Source: Bradyrhizobium liaoningense | GTDB taxonomy: Bacteria; Pseudomonadota; Alphaproteobacteria; Rhizobiales; Xanthobacteraceae | Direction: 5' to 3' | Assembly (NCBI RefSeq): GCF_018130785.1 | Contig: NZ_JAFCJT010000030.1 | Coordinates: 17,216 to 81,215 of the forward strand | Length of the DNA: 64,000 nt | Part shown: positions 61,962-64,000 of the stretch, piece by piece | Layout: each line of letters starts with the position of its first letter | How positions within the stretch are numbered: position 1 is the first letter of the stretch | Notes under the pieces: generated by a model | Database searches by the model: none | What the model saw: the letters and a program-made list of their open reading frames with translations, nothing else | Told to the model about the DNA's origin: nothing | Translations under genes and position numbers: made by a program

Positions 61962-62981
61962 ATGGGTACGCCGCCGCTCGCGATATCTGTCCTCGATTTT
62001 TCGCCCATGCGTGACGGCGAGACGGCGAGCGATTCCCTGCGCCGAACCGTCGAGCTGGCCCAGCAAGTCGAAGAGCTGGATTATCGACGCTTCTGGTTTA
62101 CCGAGCATCATAATGTGCCCCGCTTGACCAATGCGGCACCGGCTGTCGTGCTCGCCCACATCGCCAGCGTCACGAGATCGATTCGTGTTGGTTCCGGCGG
62201 GGTGATGTTGCCAAACCATTCGCCGCTGGTTATCGCCGAGCAGTTTGGAACGCTGGCGGGGCTGCATCCCGGTCGGATTGATCTCGGGATCGGGCGCGCC
62301 ACGGGCGGACCTGGTGCGGACTCCGAGATATTCCGGATGTTACGCAAGCCGCCCGACGCGCGTGATCGATTTGAATTCGACCTCGACGAGCTCCTGACCT
62401 TGCTCGATGAGCGGCAGGCGGAAGATGCGCCGTACGTGCCTGCCCGTGGCCTCGATCTTCCGGTGTGGCTTTTGGGATCGTCGACATCGTCGGCGGCGAT
62501 GGCCGGAAAGCTTGGCTTGCCATTCTCCTACGCGACCCATATTGCGCCCGAAGACCTGCAGGTCGCCTTGCGGGCCTACCGCACAAATTTCCGAGCTTCC
62601 AAGACGCTGCAGCGCAATTATGCGATGATCTGCGCCTTCATCATTGCTGCGGAGACCGATGCTCAAGCCCAGGACCTGCTGGGATCGATCCGACCGATCT
62701 TGCTGCAGTGGTTTCGCAAGTCGAGCATACAAGTGCCGATCGACAATGCCAGGACACCTGTTGTGGCGGCTGCGCCTGAACAACACCTACCTTATGCGAT
62801 CGTAGGCTCACCTGAGACGGTGCGATCTGGTATCGAGGCGATGGTGCGACAAACGCAGGCCGACGAGCTGATGGTCATCACGCTGATCCGCGACCCCATT
62901 GCCGCCCGTCGTTCCTACGAGATCGTTGCCCGCGTCTGCAAGGACATCACCCGAGAATCGGCGACAGCAACCACGGACTGA
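61962..62981 (+). CDS. LLM-class flavin-dependent oxidoreductase (luciferase-like)
   Basis: The 339-residue protein has the bacterial-luciferase-like pattern of this class: SVLDFSPMRDGETASDSLRRTVELAQQVEELDYRRFWFTEHHN at the start, SIRVGSGGVMLPNHSPLVIAEQFGTL and HPGRIDLGIGRATGGPG. Members use FMNH2 or F420H2 to oxidise organic substrates. An AGGAGAG ribosome site precedes the ATG. It follows the MFS gene by 142 bases. The substrate is unknown. Confidence 0.92.
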   Translation: MGTPPLAISVLDFSPMRDGETASDSLRRTVELAQQVEELDYRRFWFTEHHNVPRLTNAAPAVVLAHIASVTRSIRVGSGGVMLPNHSPLVIAEQFGTLAGLHPGRIDLGIGRATGGPGADSEIFRMLRKPPDARDRFEFDLDELLTLLDERQAEDAPYVPARGLDLPVWLLGSSTSSAAMAGKLGLPFSYATHIAPEDLQVALRAYRTNFRASKTLQRNYAMICAFIIAAETDAQAQDLLGSIRPILLQWFRKSSIQVPIDNARTPVVAAAPEQHLPYAIVGSPETVRSGIEAMVRQTQADELMVITLIRDPIAARRSYEIVARVCKDITRESATATTD

Positions 62982-63067
62982 ACGTGTAGGGCTTCCGACA
63001 TTATCGACATTTCCCACGCGACCTACGGTGGGGCAATCGTCACCGCTACTGCCAAGTTGGAGCAAAA

Positions 63068-63502
63068 ATGAAACCTGGTGTCACTACAGAATTTGAAACG
63101 ACGGAATTCGCAGGAATAACCGCCAAGATCATCAACCCTTATCCGTGCTCGTTCACAGTCCTCGACATGACTATCAAGCCTGGCTTCGGTGCGCCGGCAC
63201 ATATCTCATCGACGGAAGATAAGCTCTTCATCGTGATCGAGGGGCAACTGAGGTATCTTGTCGGCGAAAAGACCGAGACCGTGGGTCCTGGCACGCGAGT
63301 GATAGTTCCAAGGAGCGTCATTCACGGCTTCACAAATATCGGAGTCCATGACGCACGGCATATCCTTGTGTCTACGCCGCGCCGCCACGAGGAATTCTTC
63401 CGCGACCTGCATAACATACCTGAGCCGCGTGAGCAGCACAGGGATCAACTCCCGGCCATCGCCGAACGTCACGACCAAGCTGTCGTCGGACCGTTACCGT
63501 AA
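63068..63502 (+). CDS. Cupin-domain protein
   Basis: The 144-residue protein has one cupin barrel: FGAPAHISSTEDKLFIVIEGQLRYLVGE is motif 1 (with only one clear His, then Glu), and PGTRVIVPRSVIHGFTN is motif 2. Metal binding is plausible but motif 1 is not the full G(X)5HXH form. A GGAGC ribosome site precedes the ATG. It lies in the MFS-LLM group, so a related small-molecule role is likely. Confidence 0.82.
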   Translation: MKPGVTTEFETTEFAGITAKIINPYPCSFTVLDMTIKPGFGAPAHISSTEDKLFIVIEGQLRYLVGEKTETVGPGTRVIVPRSVIHGFTNIGVHDARHILVSTPRRHEEFFRDLHNIPEPREQHRDQLPAIAERHDQAVVGPLP

Positions 63503-63760
63503 CTGTGGCGTCCGGCAGTTCTTCTCCGAAAGGAGATTTGCTGTTTCCGATCAGGCACCGACTTCCTCTCTTTGAACCGGTTCAGGGTCGCTATCAGGCC
63601 GGATCAGCGAAAGCTATCGATCAACGAGTCTAAGAGTTTTAGGTCTGCACGGCTCTGCGCCGGCGGCGTAGTTTGCCCGTGCCCGTGTCTCACGCTGCTG
63701 AAATCTGCGAACGCCTGCACCTTCCTTCGCGGTTTCCAACAGTTCGTGACTGTCATAAAA

Positions 63761-63985
63761 TCCGTTCGCTTTTGAAAGAGCTTCGAGGCTCGCCGCCGTA
63801 TCTTCCCACTAGCGTCTCACCACCTCGGGCCGCGAGCTCAGCTTGCCTGGGAAGTAGTGGTAGATGCTCGGAGCCTTGATGCCGACTTCGGCTCCGATGT
63901 CGCGGAAGTTCAGCCCGCCATATCCGTGGGCCTGAGCCGTCCTGCGCGCCGCGGCCAGGATCGCTTCCTTCGCATTTTCGCTCAT
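63761..63985 (-). pseudogene. TetR-family regulator gene broken by a nonsense codon
   Basis: From ATG 63985 the frame reads a good TetR helix-turn-helix (AILAAARRTAQAHGYGGLNFRDIGAEVGIKAPSIYHYFPGK) and stops at TAG 63809-63811. Reading on in the same frame gives WEDTAASLEALSKAN, the usual continuation of this TetR group after a tyrosine, so TAC or TAT seems to have become TAG. Beyond about 63761 the resemblance fades. The gene appears dead, unless a short DNA-binding fragment is made. Confidence 0.7.
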
Positions 63986-64000
63986 CGTGATCACCTTAAC

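Noticed and set aside
1..64000. CRISPR array, prophage structural genes or complete insertion sequence
   Set aside because: No regularly spaced repeats, capsid or tail genes, or transposase with terminal inverted repeats were seen; the only recombinase is the integrase at 50395.

Overview
The window is high-GC alphaproteobacterial DNA that most likely comes from a Bradyrhizobium of the japonicum/diazoefficiens group. This rests on recalled similarity, not a search. The gene at 25651 reads like the subclass B3 metallo-beta-lactamase BJP-1 of B. japonicum. The order AraC regulator - xoxF - cytochrome - glutathione-dependent formaldehyde dehydrogenase - gfa is the one I know from that genus. Two TTGA-N6-TCAA (FixK2/FNR-type) boxes and several Bradyrhizobium-style palindromic repeats agree. 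I saw no rRNA, tRNA, CRISPR array or complete insertion sequence.

Left part (1-24 kb): periplasmic oxidation chemistry. It opens with the tail of a PQQ dehydrogenase followed by its cytochrome c and a XoxJ/MoxJ-like binding protein. Then come a FUSC-like membrane protein, an orphan Bug receptor, and a complete C1 module (AraC regulator, lanthanide-type methanol dehydrogenase xoxF, cytochrome xoxG, adhC, gfa) able to take methanol to formate through formaldehyde and glutathione. A Tat-exported two-subunit molybdenum hydroxylase, a second PQQ dehydrogenase of lanthanide type without the usual Cys-Cys pair, a Rieske protein, a group III truncated haemoglobin and a 3-hydroxyacyl-CoA dehydrogenase follow. 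An oxyanion cluster (pstS, arsC, tupB and convergent tupA) suits a region rich in molybdenum enzymes. An acidic tandem-repeat protein and a tiny TonB-plug-like protein close this part.

Middle (24-49 kb): an esterase, the BJP-type beta-lactamase, and a leftward operon joining a three-subunit molybdenum hydroxylase to a complete branched-chain-type ABC importer (livKHMGF). A divergent TetR gene and two matching operator palindromes probably control it. Next is a histidine-utilisation locus: hutI-hutH-hutU leftward, and hutF-hutC plus a NitT/TauT-type ABC importer and an M20 amidohydrolase rightward. A 20-bp perfect palindrome lies between the two arms. No hutG is visible, so the M20 enzyme is a candidate for the last step. 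An isolated BamA paralogue follows.

Right part (49-64 kb): accessory DNA. A multi-hairpin element precedes a tyrosine-recombinase integrase. After it come short genus-type hypothetical genes, gene-poor stretches full of small hairpins, a FixK-box-preceded membrane protein, an exported protein with four CX3C motifs, a DUF3551 protein and a hybrid histidine kinase. A TetR/MFS/flavin-monooxygenase/cupin group and a TetR gene broken by a nonsense codon end the window.
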